From: Virgibacillus sp. NKC19-16
GTDB taxonomy: Bacteria > Bacillota > Bacilli > Bacillales > Amphibacillaceae
DNA: 64,000 bases
Assembly (NCBI RefSeq): GCF_021560035.1
Contig: NZ_CP074373.1
Coordinates: 3,530,001-3,594,000 of the forward strand
Direction of reading: 5' to 3'
Shown: positions 25,597 to 34,610 of the stretch, piece by piece
Layout: each line of letters begins with the position of its first letter
Numbering within the stretch: position 1 is the first letter of the stretch
Notes under the pieces: generated by a model
Databases searched by the model: none
Told to the model about the DNA's origin: nothing
The model's input: only the letters and a program-made list of their open reading frames with translations
Program-made: the position numbers and the translations under genes

Positions 25597-26064
25597 ATGG
25601 CAAATAAAAACGCAATCGAAAAGCTTTTATGGAATATTGCTTTATCGGGCTTTGGGCAATTGTTAAATGGGAAATATCTGAAAGGATTTCTATTGATTTT
25701 TCTGGAGTTTTTGGTCAATGTCCAAGGAAGTATAAACCTCATTATTATTTCCAGTTTTTTAGGGAACATTGAAATAGCAATTGAACAGGCTAACTATCAA
25801 TGGGTTATGTTTTATCCTTGTCTATACTTTTTTGCAATATGGGATGCTTTTAAAGATGCAGGTGGAGGAAGGAAACCGTACGCCTTTTTACCGTTTGTAT
25901 TTTCAGCCTATTTTATGACTGTAGGGGTAATCTACTCGTCTACGTTGACGTTATTTGGAGTGTTGATCGGGCCTGTCTGGTTTCCCATAATAAGCATCAT
26001 TCCAGGATTGCTTATAGGATTTTTATTACAAGGAATTCTAAGAAAAAAGCTGACTCTATCGTGA
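25597..26064 (+). CDS. Single-unit relative of module protein A
   Basis: The 155-residue membrane protein begins MANKNAIEKLLWNIALSGFG, then QLLNGKYLKGFLLIFLEFLV, and continues to YPCLYFFAIWDAFKDA: one copy of the A unit. Two more hydrophobic segments follow and a basic C-terminus (RKKLTLS). It lies 20 bases behind the broken DUF3231 copy 3, suggesting an operon. This links the DUF3231 and A families directly, which the other copies show only by neighbourhood. I chose ATG 25597; an upstream start at 25567 would overlap the DUF3231 stop. Confidence 0.7.
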   Translation: MANKNAIEKLLWNIALSGFGQLLNGKYLKGFLLIFLEFLVNVQGSINLIIISSFLGNIEIAIEQANYQWVMFYPCLYFFAIWDAFKDAGGGRKPYAFLPFVFSAYFMTVGVIYSSTLTLFGVLIGPVWFPIISIIPGLLIGFLLQGILRKKLTLS

Positions 26065-26087
26065 TTGCTTTTTCTTCGTTCGTAAAT

Positions 26088-26115
26088 AACCCGAGTGGTG
26101 AGGTCCACCCGGGTT
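26088..26115 (-). terminator. Hairpin at the end of the carotenoid operon, copy 1 of a repeated hairpin
   Basis: AACCCGAGTGG pairs with CCACCCGGGTT with one G-U. On the minus strand it is followed by TTATTT, so it can end the crt transcript. A near-identical hairpin with identical flanks (TAACCCG...GGGTTCCTAT) occurs at 35398-35424. Confidence 0.75.
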
Positions 26116-26168
26116 CCTATATGGTTCATTATTTACCCTTTTTGACTTCCACATCGCTAATATATCAT

Positions 26169-26648
26169 CTACATCATTTTAACTACCCTTTCTAAACGTG
26201 CCCGGTTGTACCGTTGAAGTATAATAATAGGTACATTAACAAGGACGGCATAAGCAATCATAATCCAGCCTGCCCATGGTGGATTCCATAGAAAAAACAA
26301 AATTGCTGGCGGAATACAAAGCCAATGGGTCAATTCAGCTCTACGGGATTCAAGTATAAATGTTACTAGAAAAGACCTGTCTTTCTTAGAAAGTTCACGC
26401 TTCTCAAAGCCTTGTTTGAACAACTTTGCACCATCGGGAACAACTGATTTCCATTTTTTCACCCGAAAATGCTTTTGCCAGAATTGCCCCCCTTGTTCCC
26501 AGGCTTGTATAGAATATAGGAAAGAATTTTTTTCAAACCAGCGAATAGGCATTTTTAACGTTAACCATGATATGCCAAGATGAAAAAATCCCCAAACGAT
26601 AATATCAATAATGACCGTCCATGTATTGGATAATTCGATAATCTGCAT
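26169..26648 (-). CDS. crtO: Glycosyl-4,4'-diaponeurosporenoate acyltransferase
   Basis: The 159-residue membrane protein resembles staphylococcal CrtO: FEKNSFLYSIQAWEQGGQFW near 38, KKDRSFLVTFILESRRAELT near 89 and a C-terminal hydrophobic pair. CrtO adds a fatty acyl chain to the glucose of glycosyl-diaponeurosporenoate, the last step to staphyloxanthin-type pigments. It is the last gene of the minus-strand operon crtN-crtM-crtP-crtQ-crtO, 14 bases behind crtQ, and is followed by a terminator hairpin. Confidence 0.88.
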   Translation of the reverse strand: MQIIELSNTWTVIIDIIVWGFFHLGISWLTLKMPIRWFEKNSFLYSIQAWEQGGQFWQKHFRVKKWKSVVPDGAKLFKQGFEKRELSKKDRSFLVTFILESRRAELTHWLCIPPAILFFLWNPPWAGWIMIAYAVLVNVPIIILQRYNRARLERVVKMM

Positions 26649-26662
26649 ACCGCTACCCTCAC

Positions 26663-27790
26663 CTATACCTTAATATTACGATCGCGCCACCGGACCGAAT
26701 GTCGTACATTTGTTAAAAAGAATGACCAGGCGAAAAGGATTGTAAAAAATAGTAGCAGAAATGGAAATACGAGAAAAGGAATGAAATGAAAATTACCTGT
26801 TCTTCGAGCTAAAAGGAAAAACTGTATCATATAACCCAAATAACCAATCATTCCAATGATCGACCAAAACAAAGAATCAGTGATGATCACTGTAATTAGA
26901 AGCGGTATCGCTACAAATCCACCACTTATCCAACAAATAATAAGTGTCATTACCAGCGGATGAGTGGATTGAGAAGCAGTGGCGAAGTTCTTCGTCCACC
27001 CTTCCACTAATTGCCTAATCCCCTCTGGATACATTTGAAAATCAATTAGGCCACGGCCGCCATAACAACGAACAGGCAATCCCATTTTCTCCATTGCTTC
27101 ACCGAGCGCAAAATCATCCATTACTGCCCCGCGAATCTTTTCATGACCTCCAGCAGCAAAATAATCTTCTTTTGAAGTTAAAATACAAGGACCAAACGAA
27201 CCAGCGCTTTTCAATTTATTACCTAAAGGGGTAAAAACATTCATACCAGCCATTACAATAATATTAAATATAGAAGAAAGATTTTCATAGCTGTGTTTAA
27301 TAGTATGGTAAGGTTGAAGCGAAAGTATCCCCCGGCCCCCAACATCTTGATATGCTGCAATTAAGCGATGTAAACTATCTTCCTTCTTAAAGCGTGTATC
27401 AGCATCTAAAAATAATAAATAATTGCCACGCGCCATTTTTGCCCCGCTCCAGCATGCAGCTAATTTACCTATCCATCCCTCTTCTAATGTTCTATTTTCA
27501 ATAATTGTGACAGCGTCATAAGCGTCCGCAACCAATACCGTTTCGTCTGTTGAATCATCATCAACAACAATAATCTCATAATTTCTCCAGTTTTGCTTTA
27601 CAATAGAGTCCAGCAAGGGCTTTAACCTTGCTTGCTCATTACGAGCGGGCACGATAACAGAAACAAACGAGTCGGCTGATACATTCGTTGATTTACCCCC
27701 TAAATGCGGAACTTTCCACAACATTAAATAACCGCTTAACCATCCAATAACAATTATAATGACACTAATCGTCAATAACCATGTAAGCAT
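26663..27790 (-). CDS. crtQ: 4,4'-diaponeurosporenoate glycosyltransferase
   Basis: The 375-residue protein has an N-terminal membrane segment, then a family 2 glycosyltransferase domain: VIVPARNEQARLKPLLDSI near 48, VVDDDSTDETVLVADAY near 74, the DxD-type LFLDADTRFKKEDSL near 127 and FALGEAMEKMGLPVRCYGG near 227. C-terminal hydrophobic segments follow. LSLQPYHTIKHSYE and GMNVFTPLG are shared with staphylococcal CrtQ. It transfers glucose to the carboxyl group of diaponeurosporenoate at the membrane. Confidence 0.9.
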   Translation of the reverse strand: MLTWLLTISVIIIVIGWLSGYLMLWKVPHLGGKSTNVSADSFVSVIVPARNEQARLKPLLDSIVKQNWRNYEIIVVDDDSTDETVLVADAYDAVTIIENRTLEEGWIGKLAACWSGAKMARGNYLLFLDADTRFKKEDSLHRLIAAYQDVGGRGILSLQPYHTIKHSYENLSSIFNIIVMAGMNVFTPLGNKLKSAGSFGPCILTSKEDYFAAGGHEKIRGAVMDDFALGEAMEKMGLPVRCYGGRGLIDFQMYPEGIRQLVEGWTKNFATASQSTHPLVMTLIICWISGGFVAIPLLITVIITDSLFWSIIGMIGYLGYMIQFFLLARRTGNFHFIPFLVFPFLLLFFTILFAWSFFLTNVRHSVRWRDRNIKV

Positions 27791-27856
27791 ACGTGTCCTC
27801 CTAACAAATTTTTACACTCCCAATGGAATGACAGATAACACCGATCGTCAAACGAA

Positions 27857-29365
27857 CTATTTGTTATCACGGTGATGCTTTTCTCTTTTGTTAATCTTGT
27901 CTCGAACTTGCTGCCCACTTAGTGTAACCATAGGCATCCCACCACCCGGATTAACTGTACCACCTACAAAATATAAATTTTCGTAGCGTTCACTGTGTTT
28001 TGGGTGTTTGAATCCCCGGTTCTGTGTTTTATGAGCCAATGTACCATAAATGGACCCTCGGTAAGAGCCATATACACGTTCTATATCATGTGGTGTCCAC
28101 ATATCTTCGGTAACGATATGTTCTCTTAACCCATCTAAGCCCATTTTTTCAAGTTTAACCAGCACGCGCTCCCTAAATTGAGCATAGTCCTGATTGGTAA
28201 ATGGTTGATCTTGAATATAAGGGATATGTGGTAAAATTTTTATGTTTTCATGACCATGAGGTGCCTGTTTTGGATCTGTTTTATTTACATTAACTAAATA
28301 GATCGTCGGGTCGTCAGGCAACTGATGTTGATGAAATATTTTATCCATTTGTTCATATAAATTATCCGAAAAGAAAAAGTTGTGATGGGCTAATTGTGAA
28401 TATGTCTTGTTTACCCCTAAATGCAAGACAAGTCCTGAACTGGAAGGTTCATACTTATCCTCTAATTTTGAGATAAATGCCTCATCTTCCTTCAGCAGTT
28501 TCCGGTACGCTGGTATGACTTCCATATTGGAGATAAAATAATCCCCTCGAACCCTTGTACCATCAACTAATTCTGCAGCTACAATCTGTTTTTTCTCATT
28601 TTTTATTAACTTCTTCACTTCTTGATTACAATAGATGTTTACACCCAATTCCATTGCAAGTTTGGCCATCCCTTCAGCAATTTGATGCATCCCTCCAGGT
28701 ACATACCATAGACCTTGTTTATGCTGTATATAAATTAACATATTCAAAATAGCCGGAGCATCATACGGAGATGACCCAACATATTTAATAAAGTACGATA
28801 ACATTATCCGTAACTTGGGGTTACTAATCCGCTTTTCAATAGCCCCATACATGGTTAAAAAAAGATCAAACCCCTTTAACGAATTCAAGACACCATGGTA
28901 CTTAACAATCTCCTTTGTTGAATCTATTCCTTGTTCGAAATAGCCAGCTTCTGTGATATCGTATAATTGTTGGGCATAGTTTAAAAGATTTCTGTATTCG
29001 ATAATGTCTTTTTTACTTATTTGCTCGTTTACTTGAAACATTTTTTCAAGGTCGCTATACAAATCAACCGTGGATCCATCGGTAAAAAAGGAACGCCATT
29101 CATGTGACAGGCGTTGTATGGGAATATAGTCTTCCATTTTCCTGCCACTATTACAAAAAAGCCGTTCAAATATATGTGGCATCGTTAAAATCGAAGGCCC
29201 CAGATCAAAGCCAAAACCATCCTGTTCCAAGCGATTCACCTTTCCACCTACATGATCATTCTTTTCATAAAGAGATACTTCATGTCCAGCTTGTGCTAGT
29301 GAAATGGCTGCAGAAAGCCCTCCTAGCCCACCACCTATTACAACAGCAGATGGTTTGAGATGCAT
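27857..29365 (-). CDS. crtP: Diaponeurosporene oxygenase, CrtN-like
   Basis: I chose ATG 29365 ([13 protein letters not shown]) because GGGGGAGGAATT lies just upstream; the open frame continues back into crtM without a better site. The 502-residue protein has an N-terminal FAD motif ([20 protein letters not shown]) and CrtP-like stretches [37 protein letters not shown] and the C-terminal [20 protein letters not shown]. These follow staphylococcal CrtP closely. CrtP oxidises the terminal methyl group of 4,4'-diaponeurosporene to the aldehyde. The aldehyde dehydrogenase that completes the acid is not in this cluster. Confidence 0.9.
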   Translation of the reverse strand: MHLKPSAVVIGGGLGGLSAAISLAQAGHEVSLYEKNDHVGGKVNRLEQDGFGFDLGPSILTMPHIFERLFCNSGRKMEDYIPIQRLSHEWRSFFTDGSTVDLYSDLEKMFQVNEQISKKDIIEYRNLLNYAQQLYDITEAGYFEQGIDSTKEIVKYHGVLNSLKGFDLFLTMYGAIEKRISNPKLRIMLSYFIKYVGSSPYDAPAILNMLIYIQHKQGLWYVPGGMHQIAEGMAKLAMELGVNIYCNQEVKKLIKNEKKQIVAAELVDGTRVRGDYFISNMEVIPAYRKLLKEDEAFISKLEDKYEPSSSGLVLHLGVNKTYSQLAHHNFFFSDNLYEQMDKIFHQHQLPDDPTIYLVNVNKTDPKQAPHGHENIKILPHIPYIQDQPFTNQDYAQFRERVLVKLEKMGLDGLREHIVTEDMWTPHDIERVYGSYRGSIYGTLAHKTQNRGFKHPKHSERYENLYFVGGTVNPGGGMPMVTLSGQQVRDKINKREKHHRDNK

Positions 29366-29391
29366 CGTAATTCCTCCCCCAAAATAGGTTG

Positions 29392-30249
29392 TTACACTTG
29401 TATGGTTTGATAGATTTTTTCCATTTCTACACGAGGTACTGCATTCCGTGTTTTGAAACAATCATAATTATTTTCCCGAACAGCCGTCAAAATCCTTCGA
29501 TAGACCTTTGCTGATATCGCAACTGGCACTCTACTGTCTTGATCAAAATATTGTAGATGATCTAAAAAGTCATCATAAAACTTTTCGGCGTGATGGGCCA
29601 TTTTCTCCCATATATAAATAAAAGAATCATTGATGACAGCATTAGCAAGATCTGTTTCCGTGTAGGATACCGTCAGCATTTCCTGTTCGGGTATATATAT
29701 TCTTCCATTCGCTTGATAATCTTCTCCGATATCTCGCAATATATTTGTGATTTGCATAGCAATCCCTAAACGAATCGCCTGGTTCGTTAAATCTTTATTC
29801 GCTCTTGCAGCAATAATCTGCAGTAGCATTAGACCAACAGAACCTGCCACATAATAACTGTACTCCTCTACCTGCTCCATCGTCTTCGGATAAGAAAAGT
29901 AGAGATCCATTCGCTGCCCCTTCAATTGATCGTAAAAATGAGAAATATTCATATCGTACCGTGTAAACACATCATGTAATGCACGCCAAATGGGGTGATC
30001 AACCAGGACTCCTTTTTCAAATCGTGATAACTCCAGTTCTAAACGATCCAGCCTTTCCACTTGTTCCTCTGTAGTCCGAGCTTCATCAACACTATCATCT
30101 GCTAATCTACAGAAAGCATAAATGGCGAATACTGCATTTGCCTTCTCTTTAGGAAGTTGACTGAATGCATAATAAAAGCTTTTCGAGTTCCTCTGAATAA
30201 TCTTTTTACAATAGTAATAGTCCTGTTCCAGTTGATTAACACTTCGCAT
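29392..30249 (-). CDS. crtM: 4,4'-diapophytoene (dehydrosqualene) synthase
   Basis: The 285-residue protein is a trans-isoprenyl diphosphate synthase: [12 protein letters not shown] near 22, the first Asp-rich motif [11 protein letters not shown] near 47, [20 protein letters not shown] near 165 with the second Asp-rich motif. It joins two farnesyl diphosphates to the C30 backbone. The gene begins two bases behind the crtN stop, so translation is coupled. The end of crtM and start of crtP are 26 bases apart. Confidence 0.94.
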   Translation of the reverse strand: MRSVNQLEQDYYYCKKIIQRNSKSFYYAFSQLPKEKANAVFAIYAFCRLADDSVDEARTTEEQVERLDRLELELSRFEKGVLVDHPIWRALHDVFTRYDMNISHFYDQLKGQRMDLYFSYPKTMEQVEEYSYYVAGSVGLMLLQIIAARANKDLTNQAIRLGIAMQITNILRDIGEDYQANGRIYIPEQEMLTVSYTETDLANAVINDSFIYIWEKMAHHAEKFYDDFLDHLQYFDQDSRVPVAISAKVYRRILTAVRENNYDCFKTRNAVPRVEMEKIYQTIQV

Positions 30250-30251
30250 AA

Positions 30252-31784
30252 TTAACCTCCTAATTTAGATTCAGATCCCATCTCTTTCTGGTCATCCAAA
30301 ATCAGCTCTTCCGTGGCAATTTTAGCTGACAATAATACAATGGGTACGCCTGCTCCAGGATGCGTGCTGCTTCCAGTGAAGTATAAATTATCACACTTTT
30401 TCGCTTTACTTTGTGGACGTAGATGGTTACTTTGCGTTAATGTTGGACGTAAGCCAAAGCAAGCACCATTATATGCATGAAACTTAGCCGCAAAATCTTC
30501 TGGTGTCATATAGGTTTCAGTTGCAATATCATCTTCAATATTTTCAAAACCATCAATATCTTTTAATCTATTTAACACGAGCCCCCGATAATAATTTATC
30601 GTTTCGTTATTCCAGGAATAATTAGATGTAGATAAATCAGAAACAGGCACCAATATATATAATCCGTCCTTCCCTTCAGGCGCTAAAGAGGGGTCCATTT
30701 TTGAACCAATATAAACATAGAAGGAAGGATCTTCTAATCGCTCCCCATCGAATACTCCTTTCAAGTTATCTTCCAAATCATCACTAAACACAAAGTTATG
30801 AACATTCTTTACGTCATCGTATTTTCTGTTCATTCCCAGATACATAATGAAACAGGAACACGAGTATTTCATGTTATCTATTTTTTTGTCTGTATACTTT
30901 CCTTTTGCTTCTTCCGCTTGAACTAAATGCTTCATCGCATAAGGAAAATCTGCATTGCACATGACATAATCTGCATACACCCTTTCATTATCGACGCTGA
31001 TTCCTTTTGCCTGCTTGTTTTCTATTATAATTTGGTCAACCGACGCATTATAATAGATAGTGCCACCTAATTCGATAAACAGCCTTTCCATCGCCTTAGC
31101 CATGGTGTACATACCACCTTTAATAAACCAAACACCGTACAATAACTCAATCATAGGAATAATCGTATATAGGGAAGGACCGCTTAATGGTGATATGCCT
31201 ATGTATAACGTTTGAAAGCTAATCATTTGTTTTAGCCGTTGATTTTTTATATGTTTTCCAATAAAACGATCAGCACTTCCAAATGTTTTCAGCTTTAATC
31301 CTTGTCGAATCGTAGAAGGATTATAAAAATCAGATGCATGTCGAAATGGTCTTTGTATAAAATGATTCTTCGCCACTAAGAAACGCTCATATATTTTTTG
31401 CAAATAGGTTAAAAAACCAGCTGCGTCTTCTTCGCTAATTTCTTCCAAAGTTTTTGTAAGCTGAACCAAATCAGAGGAAATCTCATATGCATCTGTTTCT
31501 TTTTTGCCGAAGAACACCGAGTACATCGGGTCTAACTTTTCCATAGGTATATAATCATCCGGATCTCTACCTGCCAATTTAAAAATTTCCTGATATAATT
31601 CAGGCATCATTACAATGCTCGGACCAAGATCAAACTGGTAACCATCCTTTTCAATTTTGTGCATTTTTCCACCGGAAATCGCTTCTTTCTCATATAATTC
31701 AACTTGATATCCTGCATGCTGCAGACGGATCGCACTTGCTAATCCAGCTACACCAGCACCAATTACGATTACTTTTTTCTTCAT
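30252..31784 (-). CDS. crtN: 4,4'-diapophytoene desaturase
   Basis: The 510-residue flavoprotein opens with the dinucleotide motif VIVIGAGVAGLASAIRLQHA and EKEAISGGKMHKIEKDGYQF, then FDLGPSIVMMPELY. The C-terminal signature FTGSSTHPGAGVPIVLLSAK is that of CrtI/CrtN desaturases. It introduces the conjugated double bases of the C30 chain, giving diaponeurosporene. It is the first gene of the operon, divergent from the CarH/LitR-like regulator. The intergenic region carries repeated ACATTGTA/TACAATGT half-sites, so light- or B12-linked control is expected. Confidence 0.93.
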   Translation of the reverse strand: MKKKVIVIGAGVAGLASAIRLQHAGYQVELYEKEAISGGKMHKIEKDGYQFDLGPSIVMMPELYQEIFKLAGRDPDDYIPMEKLDPMYSVFFGKKETDAYEISSDLVQLTKTLEEISEEDAAGFLTYLQKIYERFLVAKNHFIQRPFRHASDFYNPSTIRQGLKLKTFGSADRFIGKHIKNQRLKQMISFQTLYIGISPLSGPSLYTIIPMIELLYGVWFIKGGMYTMAKAMERLFIELGGTIYYNASVDQIIIENKQAKGISVDNERVYADYVMCNADFPYAMKHLVQAEEAKGKYTDKKIDNMKYSCSCFIMYLGMNRKYDDVKNVHNFVFSDDLEDNLKGVFDGERLEDPSFYVYIGSKMDPSLAPEGKDGLYILVPVSDLSTSNYSWNNETINYYRGLVLNRLKDIDGFENIEDDIATETYMTPEDFAAKFHAYNGACFGLRPTLTQSNHLRPQSKAKKCDNLYFTGSSTHPGAGVPIVLLSAKIATEELILDDQKEMGSESKLGG

Positions 31785-31818
31785 TCACTCTACCCCCTCA
31801 GATTCCAAATATTATTTC

Positions 31819-31849
31819 TGTACAATGTTATAGAAAACATTATACAATA
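31819..31849. promoter_or_regulatory. Operator-like dyad near the crtN start
   Basis: TACAATGTT (31821-31829) faces AACATTATA (31836-31844), 8 of 9 bases complementary, 35-63 bases upstream of crtN. The same half-site recurs at 31903-31912 and 31927-31938 on the regulator side. MerR-type CarH/LitR proteins bind such repeats between their own gene and carotenoid genes; the assignment here is inference. Confidence 0.6.
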
Positions 31850-31902
31850 TATGCATTATTATATACCCAAATTCCGATTTTAAAAACAAAAAACATTTTA
31901 AT

Positions 31903-31938
31903 ACATTGTATACCCTTAGCTAGATAAACATTGTACAA
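31903..31938. promoter_or_regulatory. Operator-like repeats near the CarH/LitR-like gene
   Basis: ACATTGTATA (31903-31912) and AACATTGTACAA (31927-31938) are direct copies of the half-site seen near crtN, 24 bases apart. They lie 54-90 bases upstream of the regulator start, fitting autoregulation. Confidence 0.6.
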
Positions 31939-31992
31939 AGTCCATAGAGACGATATACTTAGGTAGAGTATCAAACAGCATTGGGTGATAAG

Positions 31993-32904
31993 ATGGTATT
32001 AAACAATGGAAAGTACTATGTCAAAGAGATTGCTTCTATTACTGGATTGTCGAAACAACTTATTCGGAAATGGGAAAACAGGTATGGAGTTATTAAACCA
32101 GTTCGCCTCAAGAACGGCTATCGTTTATATGGTGACGATGATCTAAATATGCTGTTTAAAATAAAGCATTACCGCAGTCAAGGATATTCAACGAAAAGCG
32201 CCGTTCAATTTGCTCAAAATGATCAAAAGCAAGAAGCAGAAATAGTTCGGAAACAAATGCTAAAAGACGTTGATGATTTTGTCTTAAGGTTGCTGGAATA
32301 CGGGGATTCCTGTAATGAAATTCATTTAAATCATATATTGCAGCAGGCTTATCATTACTATGGATTAGACGCCTTTCTGGAAAAAGTCGTCACCCCTTTC
32401 TTAAAAATAGTCGGTGATCGTTGGGAAATTGGTGAATGGGATGCATATCAAGAGTCGGTGGTTAGTCTTGTAGTCAGGGACTTTCTTATACAGATACGCA
32501 GAAATTTTCAATATGCCGATCATGCACCAATGGCATTAGGGGCCTGTCTGCCAGGAGAACAACATGAAATACCCGTTCATATTATCTTACTTAAGCTAAT
32601 GATGAGAGGATGGAAAACGACGTTGGTTGGCACATCACCAGCAAAGAATTCGATTCAAGCTCTCATTCATCACCTGCAACCTGAAATTGTACTGCTTTCA
32701 GCAACTACAACAACTCCTTTTGATGAACACCCCTACTTACTTGAAGAGTTGGATCAATTTGCTGGTCAGCAGAACGAGATATATTTTTATCTGGGAGGTA
32801 AAGGATCGATCGCTCATGCAGCTACGAGCGAGCTCTATAACATCCAGATAACGAACACGTTAGATGATATGAAGAATGTAAACCCCGGTAAGATGTATAA
32901 ATAG
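31993..32904 (+). CDS. MerR-family B12-binding-type regulator (CarH/LitR-like)
   Basis: The protein (303 residues from ATG 31993) has a MerR HTH (VKEIASITGLSKQLIRKWEN, then RYGVIKP), a helical B12-binding cap domain (about 90-180) and a Rossmann-type cobalamin domain with GEQHEIPVHIILLKLMMRGW near 195. CarH senses light through adenosylcobalamin and represses carotenoid genes in the dark. The lower-ligand His motif ExH is present, but the usual W-x9-EH reads W-x9-ES, so the His that caps the adenosyl side is missing. It is divergent from crtN with matching operators. Whether it still binds B12 is open. Confidence 0.88.
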   Translation: MVLNNGKYYVKEIASITGLSKQLIRKWENRYGVIKPVRLKNGYRLYGDDDLNMLFKIKHYRSQGYSTKSAVQFAQNDQKQEAEIVRKQMLKDVDDFVLRLLEYGDSCNEIHLNHILQQAYHYYGLDAFLEKVVTPFLKIVGDRWEIGEWDAYQESVVSLVVRDFLIQIRRNFQYADHAPMALGACLPGEQHEIPVHIILLKLMMRGWKTTLVGTSPAKNSIQALIHHLQPEIVLLSATTTTPFDEHPYLLEELDQFAGQQNEIYFYLGGKGSIAHAATSELYNIQITNTLDDMKNVNPGKMYK

Positions 32905-32978
32905 ACTCGGGGGGTATTATAAATCCCTCTTTAGGTTCCCATTCCATTTATAAATTCTTTATTTTTAACAATTCATTT

Positions 32979-33032
32979 ATACCATAAGTAGAATTCACTT
33001 ATCAAGTGATAAGTGAATTCTACTTATGGTAT
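32979..33032. repeat. Perfect 54-bp palindrome (26-bp arms, 2-nt centre)
   Basis: Bases 32979-33004 and 33007-33032 are exact reverse complements, beginning ATACCATAAGTAGAATTCAC. A TTTTTATTA tail follows on the plus side, so it could end the regulator's transcript. The arm length and lack of a proper loop are unusual for a terminator. Nothing else is evident in 32905-33206 apart from a weak promoter-like stretch before the TetR gene. Confidence 0.85.
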
Positions 33033-33206
33033 TTTTATTAATTGCCTTAATTCCAGACAAATAAATTCAACATTTTGTTAGAAAAAGTATATTCATACAG
33101 TTACGCTGGAATTGTAATAGCATTCCTTACCAACTCTAACGTATGTATGATATAAAATAGAGGAGAGAGATTAACCGTAACGTATACCAAAAAGGAGTAT
33201 ATTTGC

Positions 33207-33797
33207 ATGAAAAAAGGCAGATCCAGGAAAGAACAACTGACATTGAAAAGAGAACTGATCCTAACAACCGCTCAGAGGTTATTTATGGAGAAAGGTTATC
33301 GTGCAGTAACTACTAGAGAAATTGCAAAAGAATGCAATATAACTCAACCTGCGCTTTACTACCATTTTGCAGACAAAGAGACGTTATATATTGCCATGCT
33401 CGAAAGGTTTGTAGCAATAATTCAGGCACAATTAGAGTCTGTACCTAAAGATACAGTTGCTCAACGCTTAGAAGCCATGCTGGAGGTCCTGTCAAAGGAA
33501 CACCCTACAAGTATTATGATGATGGTTCATGATATTTTAGTTGAGTTTAAAGAAGATAATCGTCGACATATTTATTATCTATGGAAACAGACCTATCTAA
33601 ATCCTTTCGTCAACCTTTTTGAAGACATGAAAGAGGATGGAACACTAAGAGAGAACATATCTCCAGAAGAAGCAGCTCGTTTTTGCTTGCTAACAATGGG
33701 GCAAACCATGTCTACTTGGGAAAATAAACCTCAGTCTTTAGCGGGCCAATATACATTACTTGTGGATTTGATTTTGCACGGGACAAAAGCACCTTGA
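33207..33797 (+). CDS. TetR/AcrR family regulator
   Basis: The 196-residue protein has a standard TetR HTH (AKECNITQPALYYHFADKET near residues 45-64) after the basic start MKKGRSRKEQLTLKR, and a helical ligand/dimer domain. AAAAAGGAG precedes the ATG. No partner gene is adjacent on the same strand; the upstream TAACGTAT direct repeats (about 33139 and 33177) might be its operator. The target is unknown. Confidence 0.9.
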   Translation: MKKGRSRKEQLTLKRELILTTAQRLFMEKGYRAVTTREIAKECNITQPALYYHFADKETLYIAMLERFVAIIQAQLESVPKDTVAQRLEAMLEVLSKEHPTSIMMMVHDILVEFKEDNRRHIYYLWKQTYLNPFVNLFEDMKEDGTLRENISPEEAARFCLLTMGQTMSTWENKPQSLAGQYTLLVDLILHGTKAP

Positions 33798-33927
33798 TGA
33801 GTGGCGGGGAAGCTACGGTATTTGCGTATGTCTATCAAGCTCGGGAAGAAATAATTCATCTCTAACTGAATTGTTAAATTTACGCCCGAATCACAAATCA
33901 GATGGAGTCTTCTTGCCTAAAAGGATT

Positions 33928-33963
33928 AAAAAGCTGTCGCATACTTTTTCTGACAGCTTTTTT
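33928..33963. terminator. Bidirectional terminator
   Basis: AAAAAGCTGTC pairs with GACAGCTTTTT; the T run and A run make it active both ways, between the convergent TetR gene and the gene at 33964. Confidence 0.92.
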
Positions 33964-34362
33964 CTAAATGGGATCAGTCCATGACAGCAGAATTCCCTTT
34001 TCACGTAAATTCTCAAGACATTTCTCTAAATAAGCTTGATCATGTTCAGGATAAATTGATTCTCCTTCTTTTGCGAACGAAGTCCTTTCATAAAACCCTT
34101 TAGGATCGTGCGGGGGACATTGTTTACCTCGATAGAATGGGTTCTCCCATAAAGAATCATTCTGATAGCCTCTTTTTTTCATTTCGTGCATGACCTTCTC
34201 ATGATATAGAAAAAGCCTTTCGGGGCTATAGCGAAACACATACTGGACAGTGGCATGCTTCTTTCCCCAGCCATTCCCTCTCAATGCACAGCATTCCCGG
34301 TGCTGTCCCAGTAATTGTTGACGTGGTAGTATTGGGATCAATGATTCATGCCATAACCTCAT
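33964..34362 (-). CDS. TIGR02328 family protein (pyrimidine-dimer glycosylase-like)
   Basis: The 132-residue protein begins MRLWHESLIPILPRQQLLGQ, then HRECCALRGNGWGKKHATV and YVFRYSPERLFLYHEKVM, the typical start of TIGR02328 proteins. These are related to T4 endonuclease V-type pyrimidine dimer glycosylases, but catalysis is not shown for the group. Cytoplasmic. The gene ends at the shared terminator and has no operon partner. Confidence 0.85.
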   Translation of the reverse strand: MRLWHESLIPILPRQQLLGQHRECCALRGNGWGKKHATVQYVFRYSPERLFLYHEKVMHEMKKRGYQNDSLWENPFYRGKQCPPHDPKGFYERTSFAKEGESIYPEHDQAYLEKCLENLREKGILLSWTDPI

Positions 34363-34610
34363 CTCTTTTCAACCTCCAATAAAGCTTAAATCTTAAACCA
34401 AAGGCGTCATGAACTTACTATGGTATAAGCTCGTGATCATCCAACCCACATTTCATGCATTGGCATCAAAGAAGAACAGCATCGTTTTTGTATGGTTTGT
34501 CCTACATGATATTGATTCATCTTACCCTCAATTTCTACAAAATAATAATACATCATTAGAAAAACATTAATAACGTTGCTTTACTTCTTGAAATACTTTT
34601 ATTGAAAGAA

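Noticed and set aside
29366-29461. Longer start of crtP overlapping crtM
   Set aside because: The extra 32 residues lack similarity to CrtP and the GGGGGAGG site lies before ATG 29365.
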